From: a virus
Length of the DNA stretch: 39,321 nucleotides
IMG/VR virus record: IMGVR_UViG_3300036766_001358
Span: 1-39,321 of that record
Reading direction: 5' to 3' (one strand)
The notes under the pieces are model-generated. The model saw only the letters and a list, made by a program, of their open reading frames with translations, had not been told where the DNA came from and searched no databases. Every line of letters begins with the position of its first letter. Positions within the stretch are counted from its first letter, which is position 1. Below are positions 7,525-15,487 of the stretch, piece by piece. A program made the position numbers and the translations under genes.

Positions 7525-8816
7525 TTCGATCGCTTCTTGAAATTATGGTATCGCTCGACGATGACGTCCACATAGGCCGGGTCGAGCTCCATGACGAACG
7601 CCGTCCGGCCCAGCTGCTCTGCGGCGATGAGCGTGGAACCCGAGCCCCCGAAGATGTCCAGGACGAGCTCCCCGGGCCGGGACGAGTTCCGTATCGCCCT
7701 GGCGCAGAGAGCGATGGGCTTCTGGGTCGGGTGGACATTGTCATTGATGGCGGGCTGCGGGATGCTCCAGAGGGTCGACTCATTCTTGGGGCCGTACCAG
7801 CGGGACTTGCGTCCGGTGGGCTTGGCGCCCTCGCCGGCGTAGACGATGATCTCGTGCTGGGGATGGTAGCGCGCCCAGGTGAGCGTGGGGTGGGTCTTGG
7901 CCCAGATGATGTCGACCGCAAAATAGATGCCGAGATCGATGAGCGCGGCGCGGAGGTTATGGAGGGTTTTGCTGGCGTAGCAGATATAGAACGAGGCGGT
8001 GTCCTTGGAGAATTGCAGGAGGCGGTGAAGGAAGGCGGTGCAGAAGGCGGTGTTGTCCTCGAGGTCGTCGTTCTGGATCCGGCGCCACTTCCTCGTCCTG
8101 CAGGGCTTGCCCTTCTTCCAGCCGGCGAGCTCGGAGCTCTGGTAGTCGATGCCGTAGGGCGGGTCCGTGAAGACCATGTCGGCGAGCTGGCCCTTCATGA
8201 GAATGCGCATGTCGGCCTCGCTGGTGGCGTCACCGCACATAACCCGGTGGGGGCCGAGCTTGTGGACCTGGCCCTTGCGGGTCCGGGCGGTCTCGGGCGG
8301 CGCCGGCGCCGTGTCCTCCACGACGCCCAGGTCCTGGGGGAGGATCTCCAGGTACTCCTCTTGCGTGAACCCGGTCGACTCGAGGTCCAGGCTGGGGACG
8401 GTGAGCTCCTCGAGGTCGTTGTCCGTCTCGAGAATGATAAAGTCGAGGTCTGCCTGCAGGAGCTCGAGGTCCCATCTGCCCTGGAGGTTGGGGTTGTTTA
8501 GCGCGATGTTTAGCGCCGCGTCCGTGACCGGGTCGGCGTCGATGATGCGGATGTCATCCTTGTGGACCCAGGTCTGGTGGAGGACCTTCTCTAGTGCCTG
8601 CAGGCGCTGGTGGCCCCCGGTGACGTGCTTGAGGCGGGCGTTGAAGATGATGGGGTCGACGAGGCGGAAGCCGTTCTTCGTCTTCCAGCCCTTCATTGTG
8701 GCCGTGTATTCCTGGATGGAACGGGCGAGGCGCTTGAGGTTGTCTTCATCGATCTGGCGCGGGTTCTTGTCCCAGGCGGGGAGCGTGGAGATCGGGACCT
8801 GGTGGGGGTCGGGCAT
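7521..8816 (-). CDS. ParB-like domain fused to N6/N4 DNA methyltransferase
   Basis: A 431-residue fusion. Residues 1-110 form a ParB/Srx-like domain (ISTLPAWDKNPRQIDEDNLKRLARSIQEY, then VTGGHQRLQAL, the GHR-type motif with Q). After a linker, residues of about 190-431 are an amino-methyltransferase: VMCGDATSEADM, catalytic DPPYG near residue 220, NVHPTQKP, and the SAM-binding FGGSGSTLIAAEQLG near residue 397. The catalytic motif precedes the SAM motif, as in beta-class enzymes. It probably protects viral DNA or marks packaging sites. It lies directly before terS with a four-base overlap. Such ParB-methylase fusions are frequent in phages; the target sequence cannot be predicted. Confidence 0.88.
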   Translation of the reverse strand: MPDPHQVPISTLPAWDKNPRQIDEDNLKRLARSIQEYTATMKGWKTKNGFRLVDPIIFNARLKHVTGGHQRLQALEKVLHQTWVHKDDIRIIDADPVTDAALNIALNNPNLQGRWDLELLQADLDFIILETDNDLEELTVPSLDLESTGFTQEEYLEILPQDLGVVEDTAPAPPETARTRKGQVHKLGPHRVMCGDATSEADMRILMKGQLADMVFTDPPYGIDYQSSELAGWKKGKPCRTRKWRRIQNDDLEDNTAFCTAFLHRLLQFSKDTASFYICYASKTLHNLRAALIDLGIYFAVDIIWAKTHPTLTWARYHPQHEIIVYAGEGAKPTGRKSRWYGPKNESTLWSIPQPAINDNVHPTQKPIALCARAIRNSSRPGELVLDIFGGSGSTLIAAEQLGRTAFVMELDPAYVDVIVERYHNFKKRSK

Positions 8817-8822
8817 AGAGGA

Positions 8823-9188
8823 TCACGCCTTGTCGTCGTCCTTCCCCGGCCGGTTCTGGGTCCAATGTTCGAGGAGTGCGCCCTGGGGGATGAATATCTT
8901 CACGAGGAGCGGGGTGTTGTCGGCTAACTCCTCGATGCCCAGGGCGTCGGCGAGGTGCTCCATGCCGAGCTCCTTGAGATTGGAGAGGTTGAGGTTCATG
9001 GTCCCGAGGCGCTTGCCCTCGTCGTCGTTGGGGAGGTTGGCGAAGATAGAGATGACATGGGTTCCCCCGCCCTTGCTGTGGTGGGCGATGTCCTTGATCT
9101 CGGCGCTGAGGAGGAGGCCCTCGCCCGAGGGGGCGGCCGCCGGGGGGGCGACCGGCTTGCCCTCGAGGTCTGTCTGGCCGGCGGCCAT
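8823..9188 (-). CDS. Conserved-looking hypothetical protein between two ParB genes
   Basis: A 121-residue protein of unknown function. Residues 1-25 are Pro/Ala/Gly-rich and probably disordered. The rest looks like a single alpha/beta domain (LLLSAEIKDIAHHSKGGGTHVISIFANLP, MNLNLSNLKELGMEHLADALGI, NTPLLVKIFIP) with an acidic tail. The ATG at 9188 has GGAGG six bases upstream and follows the previous stop by two bases. Placement between a ParB protein and a ParB-methylase suggests a partner in the same DNA-binding or modification process, but no motif proves this. Confidence 0.7.
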   Translation of the reverse strand: MAAGQTDLEGKPVAPPAAAPSGEGLLLSAEIKDIAHHSKGGGTHVISIFANLPNDDEGKRLGTMNLNLSNLKELGMEHLADALGIEELADNTPLLVKIFIPQGALLEHWTQNRPGKDDDKA

Positions 9189-9190
9189 GG

Positions 9191-10663
9191 TCAGCCTCCC
9201 TTCTTGGCGGCCTTCTTGGCATTCTTCACTATCGCCCTTACTTCCTTCTCCTCCATGAACAGGGTCGCATCGTGGGTCGTGTCCTGCATGATGGCGGTGT
9301 AGTCCCGGTGGACGGCGAGGACCTCATAGACGGTGTTGTTGTCCATGGTCGTCTCGAGGACCTTGCCCTTGCTCAGGGCGATGTGGTCCACGACCAGGCG
9401 CTCCAGCTCGTGCCGGGCGATCCCGGCCGGCGTGACCTTGGCGTCGATTGCCTTCTCCAAGTCCCAGAGCCGGGTCCGGTGCTCGAGCACGCCCTCATTG
9501 TCCCCGCCCCAGCCGCCGACCTGCAATGTGGCGTCGGTTGCGTGCTTCGCCTTCTTCGCGCCTGGGGGCGTGAGCACCATCGTGGGCCACTTGGGGAGCT
9601 TCTTGCGGTCGACCTTGAAGGTGATAGAGAGCTCCTCATCGCCGTCATCATCGCCGAACTCCTCGCCGATCTGGATCATCGTGGCTGCCTTGGCCTTGGT
9701 CACGAGCTTGGCGAGGTGGTCGAAATAATCCTGGATGGCGATGTTGCTGAGGTGGTCCTTGCTCTCGACCTTGACGACGCTCTCGCCGCCGGGGACGGTC
9801 TTCTCCCGGCCGGAGACATTCCCGTCGAGCGTGGTTTCCCTTTCCCGGACGGAGCCCTTCACGAGGTCCCAGTGCTCGTAGCACTTGCTGCACTGGACCT
9901 TATTCTTCCTCAGGTCCATGCTGTAGCCATCGGAGGCTGGAGGATTCCCGCATTTGGGGCACTTGGGGAACTTGAGCTTGTCCCCGAGCTGCTGCAGGTG
10001 CTTGGCCAGGGCTTCAATCTTGGCGCGCTTCTTGACGAGCTCGTCGGCGCTCGCCTCCACCGCCTTCGCCGTCGGGGCCCGGCCGAATTGAGCCTGCTGT
10101 TTGATTTCCTTGAAGAGTTCCAGCTGGTCACCCTGGTGCTTGAGCTTGAGGAACCCTTCCTCCGCCATGGTGGCGGAGATCGTGCCCTCCTGGACGGCCG
10201 CCTGGACGCGCGGCTCGAGCTCGAGCAGCTGGACGCGGCGCAGGACCCAGCTGGGAGATCTCCCGACCTGCTTGGCGATCGCCTCGGGCTTCATGTGCAT
10301 CGTGTCCATGGCCCGTTTGAAGGCGCTGGCATCTTCCATGGGCGTCGGGTCCCGGCGCTCGATGTTCTCGGTCAGCGCCAGGACGAAGGCCTGCTCGTCG
10401 GTGGCGTCGATGACGTGCGCGGGTATCGTCGGGGCCTTCAGCTTGCAGAAGGCCAGATAACGGCGGTGGCCGCAGATGAGCTCCCAGCCGGTGCCCTTCG
10501 GCCGCACCAGGACCGGGTTGATCAGCCCCTGGGTCTTGATGGATTCCGCCAGGCCGTCGACGTCGGCGTCCTTCAGGTCCCGCATCGCGAACACCGGCAA
10601 AAGCTCGATGCTCTTGATGGCAACTTGCACTAACTCGTATCCCCTGTTCTTTTCCTTTCCCAT
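9191..10663 (-). CDS. ParB-family protein with internal zinc ribbon
   Basis: A 490-residue protein. Residues of about 5-100 are a ParB/Srx nuclease-like domain: LLPVFAMRDLKDADVDGLAESIKTQGLINPVLV and the signature CGHRRYLAF. Next is a ParB helix-turn-helix region (KPEAIAKQVGRSPSWVLRRVQLLEL). A zinc ribbon follows at about 235-270 (CPKCGN and CSKCYEHW). The C-terminal 200 residues are unrecognised and rich in charged residues. The start ATG at 10663 follows the HNH stop and uses GGTG six bases upstream; the in-frame GTG at 10672 is the ribosome site itself. CTP-dependent clamp function is known for ParB relatives but not shown here. Confidence 0.85.
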   Translation of the reverse strand: MGKEKNRGYELVQVAIKSIELLPVFAMRDLKDADVDGLAESIKTQGLINPVLVRPKGTGWELICGHRRYLAFCKLKAPTIPAHVIDATDEQAFVLALTENIERRDPTPMEDASAFKRAMDTMHMKPEAIAKQVGRSPSWVLRRVQLLELEPRVQAAVQEGTISATMAEEGFLKLKHQGDQLELFKEIKQQAQFGRAPTAKAVEASADELVKKRAKIEALAKHLQQLGDKLKFPKCPKCGNPPASDGYSMDLRKNKVQCSKCYEHWDLVKGSVRERETTLDGNVSGREKTVPGGESVVKVESKDHLSNIAIQDYFDHLAKLVTKAKAATMIQIGEEFGDDDGDEELSITFKVDRKKLPKWPTMVLTPPGAKKAKHATDATLQVGGWGGDNEGVLEHRTRLWDLEKAIDAKVTPAGIARHELERLVVDHIALSKGKVLETTMDNNTVYEVLAVHRDYTAIMQDTTHDATLFMEEKEVRAIVKNAKKAAKKGG

Positions 10664-10664
10664 A

Positions 10665-11105
10665 TCAAACACCTTTCCCTTTTCTATTCTCCTGACTAAT
10701 TATCCGATGACAATCAGCACAGAGCCAGACCACCTCGAGAGGCTTCGTATAATCGGGATGGTGACCTTCGATTGGTCCTACTTTCCTGCAGGCGGAGCAC
10801 TCTTTTGGTTTTACCAACCGCCCTCTCATTATAGACATGCGAACCCTACCTTGGGCTCGGATTTTCTCTGGGCGAAAAAGCCGCTCTTGGTGTTCTTGCT
10901 CGGCAAGATATTCTCTATTATCTCTTCGCCATTTTCTTGTCCGTTCGTTATCGTGCTCTCGATTTATTCGATGCAACCTTGATTGGAGTTCGAGCCTTTC
11001 TGCGCGATGTTCTCGATAATGTTTTCTTTGGTATTTACGCAGAGTTTCCTTATGTTCTCGTCGGTATTTTCTATTATATTCGAGTTTCTCTGCCCTGGTC
11101 TTCAT
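10665..11105 (-). CDS. HNH endonuclease, AT-richer than its neighbours
   Basis: A 146-residue protein. The N-terminal half is an Arg/Lys/Glu-rich helix (EYNRKYRREHKETLRKYQRK) typical of small phage HNH proteins. The C-terminus has the nuclease core with zinc ligands: CSACRKVG, IEGHHPDYTKPLEVVWLCADCHRI. The ATG at 11105 has GGTG five bases upstream. The DNA here (about 10670-11110) is clearly lower in GC than the flanking genes, suggesting recent acquisition, for example as a free-standing homing endonuclease. It separates the radical SAM and ParB genes, which are otherwise close-packed. Confidence 0.85.
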   Translation of the reverse strand: MKTRAEKLEYNRKYRREHKETLRKYQRKHYREHRAERLELQSRLHRINREHDNERTRKWRRDNREYLAEQEHQERLFRPEKIRAQGRVRMSIMRGRLVKPKECSACRKVGPIEGHHPDYTKPLEVVWLCADCHRIISQENRKGKGV

Positions 11106-11109
11106 CCAT

Positions 11110-11826
11110 TCACCAATCCTTTTTCAGGTAAACTTTGTTCTCAATACCGAGTTTCTTGACTGTGTCGATGACCCTCTCCTTGGCCGCTGGCCAATTAATT
11201 GTTTTTGCGTATTCGTGATAATTTAGGCGACCGACTTTGAACTCATCCACGAAATCTGCTGTTTGCTCGAGAAACCAGATCGTATCCTCGACATGGATAA
11301 TGGGTTCGAGGGAGGCCCATGTCCTGATACCCTCATTGTGGGCGAGGACCAGCGCCCTTAATCGCTCCCTGTAGTCGCCGCACCGAGGCTCCCAGAATTG
11401 TTGTTCCGCCACGGTATTAACCGTAAGGGTCACCCCGAACCTGGCGCGGCCCCTGGCCATCAAATCGAAGTCCCGCGGGGCCCGGTCGCCCTGCTTCGTG
11501 AGGATGGCGAACGGGGCGTCGTGCTCCACCATCAGCTTGAGGACCTCGCGGGTGAGCTCGAGCCCGATGTCCAGGTCCTGGTAGGGGTCGCAGATGAACG
11601 AGAGCATGATGGGGTCGACCGCGCCCGTGAACGCCGGCAGTTCCTTGCGCAGGCCCTCGAGCATGCCCTTGCGGGCGTAGGGGCGCCCGTGGAAGCGCTC
11701 GGGCGTGGTGTGGCAGAACGCCGGACCGTAACAATAAATGCAGCCGCCCGGGCAGCCCCAATAATCGTTGCAGGCGAAATGGGCGAACTCGTAGGCCTTG
11801 CCGGCAGGGGTGTAAATGAAGGTCAT
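11110..11826 (-). CDS. Radical SAM protein (SplB/Rv2578c-like)
   Basis: A 238-residue enzyme with the radical SAM iron-sulfur motif CPGGCIYC (CxxxCxxC) near residue 25, preceded by ACNDYWG. Later elements fit the TIM barrel of the spore photoproduct lyase-like branch: MLSFICDPYQDLD, LTREVLKLMVEHDAPFAILTKQG, FGVTLTVNT and WASLEPII. No extra cluster domain is visible. The start ATG at 11826 overlaps the preceding stop (ATGA) and has GGAGG eight bases upstream. Family members act in DNA repair or RNA/nucleoside chemistry; the substrate here is unknown. Neighbouring zinc-ribbon and deoxyribosyltransferase-like genes make a nucleotide or base modification role plausible, but this is inference. Confidence 0.85.
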   Translation of the reverse strand: MTFIYTPAGKAYEFAHFACNDYWGCPGGCIYCYGPAFCHTTPERFHGRPYARKGMLEGLRKELPAFTGAVDPIMLSFICDPYQDLDIGLELTREVLKLMVEHDAPFAILTKQGDRAPRDFDLMARGRARFGVTLTVNTVAEQQFWEPRCGDYRERLRALVLAHNEGIRTWASLEPIIHVEDTIWFLEQTADFVDEFKVGRLNYHEYAKTINWPAAKERVIDTVKKLGIENKVYLKKDW

Positions 11827-12125
11827 TTCATATTCCTCCAGTTTCCCTTCATCCTCTTGACCCATTTCTGAAAGTGGGATTTCTTGCGGGCCTCGCGCCG
11901 GGCCTTCCTTTTCTTACGGGCCTCGATCACTTCCTTGGTCGGGGGCGGGGCCCGGTCCTGCTGGGCGGTCTTCCTGGCCTTCTCCGCCCGGCGCCGGCGC
12001 TCCCGGACCTCCGGAGACCGGGGCTTGTTGGTCCAGCCGCAGCGGGAGCACTTGGACCATTTACCACCCCTCGATAGGAGGTTGCCGCAGATCCTGCATT
12101 TCCTCGGTTTCTTTCCGTGGGTCAT
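11823..12125 (-). CDS. Zinc-ribbon protein with basic helical tail
   Basis: A 100-residue protein. The N-terminal CRICG...CSRCG pair forms a zinc ribbon (residues 10-30). The remainder is very basic and helical (EVRERRRRAEKARK, EARKKRKARREARKK), suited to RNA or DNA binding. Two ATGs are possible, at 12131 and 12125. The second is preferred because GGTGGGG lies about seven bases upstream of it. It ends in a four-base overlap with the radical SAM gene, suggesting co-production. Confidence 0.75.
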   Translation of the reverse strand: MTHGKKPRKCRICGNLLSRGGKWSKCSRCGWTNKPRSPEVRERRRRAEKARKTAQQDRAPPPTKEVIEARKKRKARREARKKSHFQKWVKRMKGNWRNMK

Positions 12126-12127
12126 AA

Positions 12128-12568
12128 TCATCCCCACCCGAACTGAGTGCAGAGAAATTCGGTCGGGGTCAGATGCACCCGCTCGAAGACCCGGTACAGC
12201 AGATCCCGCTTGAGGCCCTCGGGGGCGATGGCATAGAGTTTGCAGCCCCGGCCGGCGGCGAAGCCGATTTCGATGTGCGTGCTGTTCCCGGCGGGGAAGA
12301 TGGCCACCAGGGCCTCGCAGGACTTCAGGGCCTCGATGTCCTTGTGGAAGTGCTCGACGACGATGGGGTGGTTGAACCACTCGTGGTCGGGGAGCTCGTC
12401 CCGGCCGTCCCGGAGGGCGTCGAGCTTGGAGTCGGGCTGCTCGCAATCCTTCCAGTTGAACGAGTGGTGGGTGAAGTCGTAGACATCCTCGCCCAGCTCG
12501 CGCATTCTCTTGATGAGGTCGACGACCTGGGCTGCGTTCTTCCAGCTGCTCGCAACATACCATTTCAT
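12128..12568 (-). CDS. Nucleoside 2-deoxyribosyltransferase-like protein
   Basis: A 146-residue protein of the deoxyribosyltransferase/TIR-like Rossmann group. The N-terminus WYVASSWKNAAQVVDLIKRMRELG is the usual first strand and helix. FHKDIEALKSCEALVAIFPAGNSTHIEIGFAAGRG contains the family-type acidic residue in the IEIGFA segment. The start ATG at 12568 overlaps the preceding stop and has GGAGG eight bases upstream. Known relatives exchange bases on deoxynucleosides or hydrolyse nucleotide signals. In a virus it could alter nucleotide pools, make modified bases or counter nucleotide-based defence; the sequence does not decide. Confidence 0.75.
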   Translation of the reverse strand: MKWYVASSWKNAAQVVDLIKRMRELGEDVYDFTHHSFNWKDCEQPDSKLDALRDGRDELPDHEWFNHPIVVEHFHKDIEALKSCEALVAIFPAGNSTHIEIGFAAGRGCKLYAIAPEGLKRDLLYRVFERVHLTPTEFLCTQFGWG

Positions 12569-12708
12569 TTCTTGTCCCTCCAATCTCTGAACTCCTCGAT
12601 TTTCTCGGTATCCTTCGGGTCATAAACCTGAGTGCCGCAACTGGGGCAACGATTCAGATCCGAGGAGAATGCCATCCTGCATTTCGGGCAGGACTTGATG
12701 CCGGCCAT
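12565..12708 (-). CDS. Mini zinc-ribbon protein, 47 residues
   Basis: A very short gene that starts at ATG 12708 and ends in a four-base overlap with the deoxyribosyltransferase-like gene. The protein has CPKC and CPSCG (residues 7-24) spaced as a rubredoxin-type zinc ribbon, and an acidic-basic helical tail (DTEKIEEFRDWRDKK). It fills the gap between the HNH gene and the next gene with no spare bases, which supports its reality. It may act as a nucleic-acid or protein adaptor. Confidence 0.72.
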   Translation of the reverse strand: MAGIKSCPKCRMAFSSDLNRCPSCGTQVYDPKDTEKIEEFRDWRDKK

Positions 12709-12710
12709 GG

Positions 12711-13862
12711 TCACGGTCGGACCTCCTTCCTGTCCCAATCCGATTCATCGTCCAAGGGATTTGATGAAGCAGAGCGCCACCTCCGGACCTTGCGCATTGG
12801 GGCCGGGGATGGCGGCTTGTGGTTCCTCGGCCGAGCGTCCGGGCCGCAGTGCCGGCAGAGGACCGTAGGATCGAGCCGGAGCATCCCGCAGTTGGGGCAG
12901 GTCGGGGAGAAGTTGGTGAGGTAGACGGGCGCCCGGGCAGGCGCATGGACGGCGGGCTGCGGAGCCGCCTTCATTGCCTGTTTCATAGCTGGGCGGGGTT
13001 TTGGTTTTATAACTTTCGCCAAGCGTTCAATGGCCTTCTTGTCCTTCATCACATGGTCGACCGCCACCTTAATGGCGCGGCGCACGGCCGGCGCTGGCGT
13101 CGGCTCGCCCAACATGATTATCTCGTTCAACAATTTCCGGGGCCGGCCAGCCTGGAGTTTGTGGCGCTTGAGATTGATTGATTCCGCCCTGGTCACGACC
13201 CGCAAGTTGGCGGGGTCGTCGTTGCTGGGGTTGCCGTCCAGGTGCAGGACGACGTCGTTGAATGTCAGAGGCCGGCCGGCGAGCTGGGCGCCGATCGTCC
13301 GGGCCCGGCTGATGTACTTGGCGGCGCCGCACTTGTGGCGCTCCTTGGATCTGATGTAGATGTAGCCCTGGGCGTTGAGGATGCCGCCGTTGAAGTTCGG
13401 AGGAATATTGCCCTTCTTGAAACTGCCGCCGTTCGGCTTGCAGATGCCGAGACCTTTCTTTCCGGCTGTCCAGGGAATGTGGCCCTTGTGGAAGCGGCCG
13501 CTGTTGTCCTCCTGCAGGCGGGAGAGGTGGCCGGAAGCGTAGTACGGCGGGGGATGGTCGGGCATCGCCCGAACATGCTTGTGATTATGAGTGTGGAGTG
13601 GATAATGGAGGACCTGCCCACAGCCGCAGCCGCAGGGGCCTTCGATGCTGAAATCACGGAATATCTTCCTGTACCAGGATCTCTTTCCCCTTGTGACATC
13701 TCCCAGAATGAGTTTCCATTTGCCTTCGAGGGAATGAACCTCGTTGAAGTGGTTCCTGAGCTGGCGAGGGGTATAACGCCGGCGCTTACCTGCGTGATTC
13801 TCATCCGTGCAGAAAGGGCAGTTGGATTTCTCGTTCGAGAATAACTTGAGGTAGGGCTGCAT
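12711..13862 (-). CDS. HNH homing-type endonuclease with zinc-binding ends
   Basis: A 383-residue protein. The N-terminus has a C2H2-like finger (CPFCTDENH, RNHFNEVH). The centre has Gly/Asn-rich repeats (RFHKGHIPW, SFKKGNIPP) typical of DNA-binding modules next to HNH cores. The nuclease core is VVLHLDGNPSNDDPANLRVVTRAESINLKR (residues about 225-255). The C-terminus has a second zinc pair (CPNCGM, CRHCG). The start ATG at 13862 overlaps the methyltransferase stop (TAATG) behind GGGGG. It is probably a free-standing mobile endonuclease, though a packaging-linked HNH role cannot be excluded. Confidence 0.82.
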   Translation of the reverse strand: MQPYLKLFSNEKSNCPFCTDENHAGKRRRYTPRQLRNHFNEVHSLEGKWKLILGDVTRGKRSWYRKIFRDFSIEGPCGCGCGQVLHYPLHTHNHKHVRAMPDHPPPYYASGHLSRLQEDNSGRFHKGHIPWTAGKKGLGICKPNGGSFKKGNIPPNFNGGILNAQGYIYIRSKERHKCGAAKYISRARTIGAQLAGRPLTFNDVVLHLDGNPSNDDPANLRVVTRAESINLKRHKLQAGRPRKLLNEIIMLGEPTPAPAVRRAIKVAVDHVMKDKKAIERLAKVIKPKPRPAMKQAMKAAPQPAVHAPARAPVYLTNFSPTCPNCGMLRLDPTVLCRHCGPDARPRNHKPPSPAPMRKVRRWRSASSNPLDDESDWDRKEVRP

Positions 13863-14389
13863 TAGAGAGCCCCCTTTTCGAATCCGAGGATTGATTTCTG
13901 AGCCCGGAACTCCTTCCAATACCTATCACCGTTTCCGGTCCCGGGGAAAAGGTCCGTGTACTCATCAGCTGGAGTGGCTCCCAACATCTTGAACATCCAG
14001 AAATAGAAGTCTTTGGGCTTCTGGCCATGGAGGGAGCTCGAGCATTTCATCCCCCGGTCGAAGATGGGTGGCTTCGACTCGATGTAATCCTTGATGAAAA
14101 ATGGGCTGCGCCGGCCGGTCCTCGCCGGCATGACTATGAGCGGTTCCCAGGCGTAGATTGGAGCCGTGTTGCTGTGCATTGAATTATATGGCTTCGTCCA
14201 CGCACATACGCGTACCTTCTCGGGGCAGAGGGGCAGAATCGCCCAGAGGTCCTTGCTTCCGGTGGAGAGTGCCCATCCATCGAAATTATCTATCAAACCC
14301 TGAACGAGGATTTGATGGCTTACCTCTTGCGAGCCATAATGTCGCTTGGCGCTCCCTGGATATGGCGGGTCTGCATAGGCTATTTTCAT
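13862..14389 (-). CDS. Small DNA adenine methyltransferase-like protein
   Basis: A 175-residue protein beginning MKIAYADPPYPG, with catalytic DPPY at residues 7-10. The near C-terminal DLFPGTGNGDRYW resembles the SAM-binding FxGxG motif. Motif order again is catalytic before SAM site. At 175 residues it is short for a methyltransferase, close to compact phage MT-A70-like or DUF-type enzymes. It overlaps its upstream neighbour by four bases and the HNH gene by one. It is the second methyltransferase of this genome. Activity is probable but not certain because the target-recognition part is minimal. Confidence 0.75.
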   Translation of the reverse strand: MKIAYADPPYPGSAKRHYGSQEVSHQILVQGLIDNFDGWALSTGSKDLWAILPLCPEKVRVCAWTKPYNSMHSNTAPIYAWEPLIVMPARTGRRSPFFIKDYIESKPPIFDRGMKCSSSLHGQKPKDFYFWMFKMLGATPADEYTDLFPGTGNGDRYWKEFRAQKSILGFEKGAL

Positions 14390-14772
14390 TCGAGCTTGCC
14401 CTCCTGGATCTCGCCGATGACGAGCTCGCCGTCCCGCAGGAAGATGGGGATGATGTTCAGGGCCCAGATCTTGCGCTTGCCCCGGGCACCCTTCAGAGCC
14501 CAGCCGTGGACCTCGAAGAAGTTGCCCGCCTCGAGCCAGGTCCGGAGGGTGGGGAGGGCGGCCGCCTTGGTGACCCGCTTGGATTCATTGTCGGCGGTGG
14601 TGGACTGGACGCCGAGGACGCCCTGGACGTGCTCGCGGACGGCCACGATGTCGATGCACCCGAACAGGTCGACCCGCTGGTGGATCGCCTGGATCCACCG
14701 CTCGACGACGCCGGCCTTGTATCCCATGCCCCTGAGGTACTCGAGGCTGCGGGCGGTGGGGGAGCCGCTCAC
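14386..14772 (-). CDS. PD-(D/E)XK-like nuclease-fold protein, GTG start
   Basis: A 128-residue protein. The segment SLEYLRGMGYKAGVVERW, then DLFGCIDIVAV and GVQSTTADNESKRVTKA, fits the restriction-like nuclease fold (Asp in FGCID, then Q-x-T in place of E-x-K), as in Holliday-junction resolvase or VRR-NUC-like phage proteins. LPTLRTWLEAGNFFEVHGW would be the following helix and strand. The GTG at 14772 overlaps the preceding TGA (GTGA) and has GGAGG seven bases upstream. The lack of a clear catalytic Lys may mean it binds DNA without cutting it. Confidence 0.62.
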   Translation of the reverse strand: MSGSPTARSLEYLRGMGYKAGVVERWIQAIHQRVDLFGCIDIVAVREHVQGVLGVQSTTADNESKRVTKAAALPTLRTWLEAGNFFEVHGWALKGARGKRKIWALNIIPIFLRDGELVIGEIQEGKLE

Positions 14773-14978
14773 TTCCGTCCCTCCTCGCACTCAAGGCCTT
14801 TGACGCAGCGCTCCGGCTGGCAGCTGCCCCGATCCTTGCAGGGCATCCCGGTCTTGTCCAGCGAGCTCCTCCGCGCCTCGACCTTCTCGGGGTGGCAGCG
14901 CGGGCAGGCGCGCTTGCCCGGGGCGATCACGGGCCGGTAGGTCCCGCACTTGCCGCAGAACGGGGAGGCGGCGATCAA
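14769..14978 (-). CDS. Cys-rich small protein (zinc ribbon), TTG start
   Basis: A 69-residue protein with CGKCG...CPRC (zinc ribbon, residues 8-28) and a second Cys-rich stretch (CKDRGSCQPERCVKGLEC). The start is inferred as TTG at 14978, whose TTGA overlaps the preceding stop, like its neighbours. GAGG lies just upstream. Upstream sequence in this frame is a shadow of the previous gene. Function unknown; it belongs to a run of small zinc-binding proteins. Confidence 0.6.
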   Translation of the reverse strand: MIAASPFCGKCGTYRPVIAPGKRACPRCHPEKVEARRSSLDKTGMPCKDRGSCQPERCVKGLECEEGRK

Positions 14979-15487
14979 AGGAACCTCGGGACGGCGACGA
15001 CGTATTCCATCTTCAGAACGGTCCTCGGAGGCCGGGTGTCTTTTCGAAGGCGGCCGAGGAGGTTCTTCTTCCGGTCGGCCTTGCGCTTCGAGTGCGCCGT
15101 CCACGCCTTCCATTTGTCATTGGTGTCAACGGCCTCGAAGTTCTGGCCGTCGGAGCAGCTCCTGCAGGGCCCGGTGAAATAGGAGGCCTCGCCGCAGATG
15201 GGGCAATGGAAGTACTGATGATCGCGGACCCGGGCGCTATGGGGGAGGTGCAGGAGGATCTCCAGGCCCCGGTCGAACTCGATGAAGAACGGCGCCGGGA
15301 TGTGGGCGACCATCCAATCCGTCCAGGTGACCTCGACCAGGTCGTAGTGGACCTGGTCCTTGAAGGCCCTGAGCTGGACCTCCTGGCCATACTTGCAGTC
15401 GGCGAGCCTCTGCTCCTGGCTGGTGAAGACGAGCTGGGTCCGGGCCCGAGCCTCGGCCCGGGCGGCGGTGACGCTGGCGACCTTCAT
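14975..15487 (-). CDS. Hypothetical protein with central zinc ribbon
   Basis: A 170-residue protein with no recognised family. An N-terminal helix is rich in Ala/Arg (ARAEARARTQLVF). An alpha/beta part follows (FKDQVHYDLVEVTWTDWMVAHIPAPFFIEFD). A zinc ribbon (CPICGEASYFTGPCRSC) lies near residues 95-110, and then a basic tail. The start ATG overlaps the preceding stop (ATGA), and the end overlaps the next gene by four bases. The tail could contact nucleic acid. Confidence 0.72.
   Translation of the reverse strand: MKVASVTAARAEARARTQLVFTSQEQRLADCKYGQEVQLRAFKDQVHYDLVEVTWTDWMVAHIPAPFFIEFDRGLEILLHLPHSARVRDHQYFHCPICGEASYFTGPCRSCSDGQNFEAVDTNDKWKAWTAHSKRKADRKKNLLGRLRKDTRPPRTVLKMEYVVAVPRFL

Noticed and set aside
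9272-10633. Rightward frame of about 453 codons opposite the ParB gene
   Set aside because: It mirrors the codon pattern of the ParB gene, which has clear family motifs. Leu/Asp/Gly-rich product with no domain.
12128-12568. TIR-domain toxin or defence effector
   Set aside because: The IEIGFA segment and length fit a nucleoside deoxyribosyltransferase-like protein better, and no partner domain typical of TIR effectors is present.
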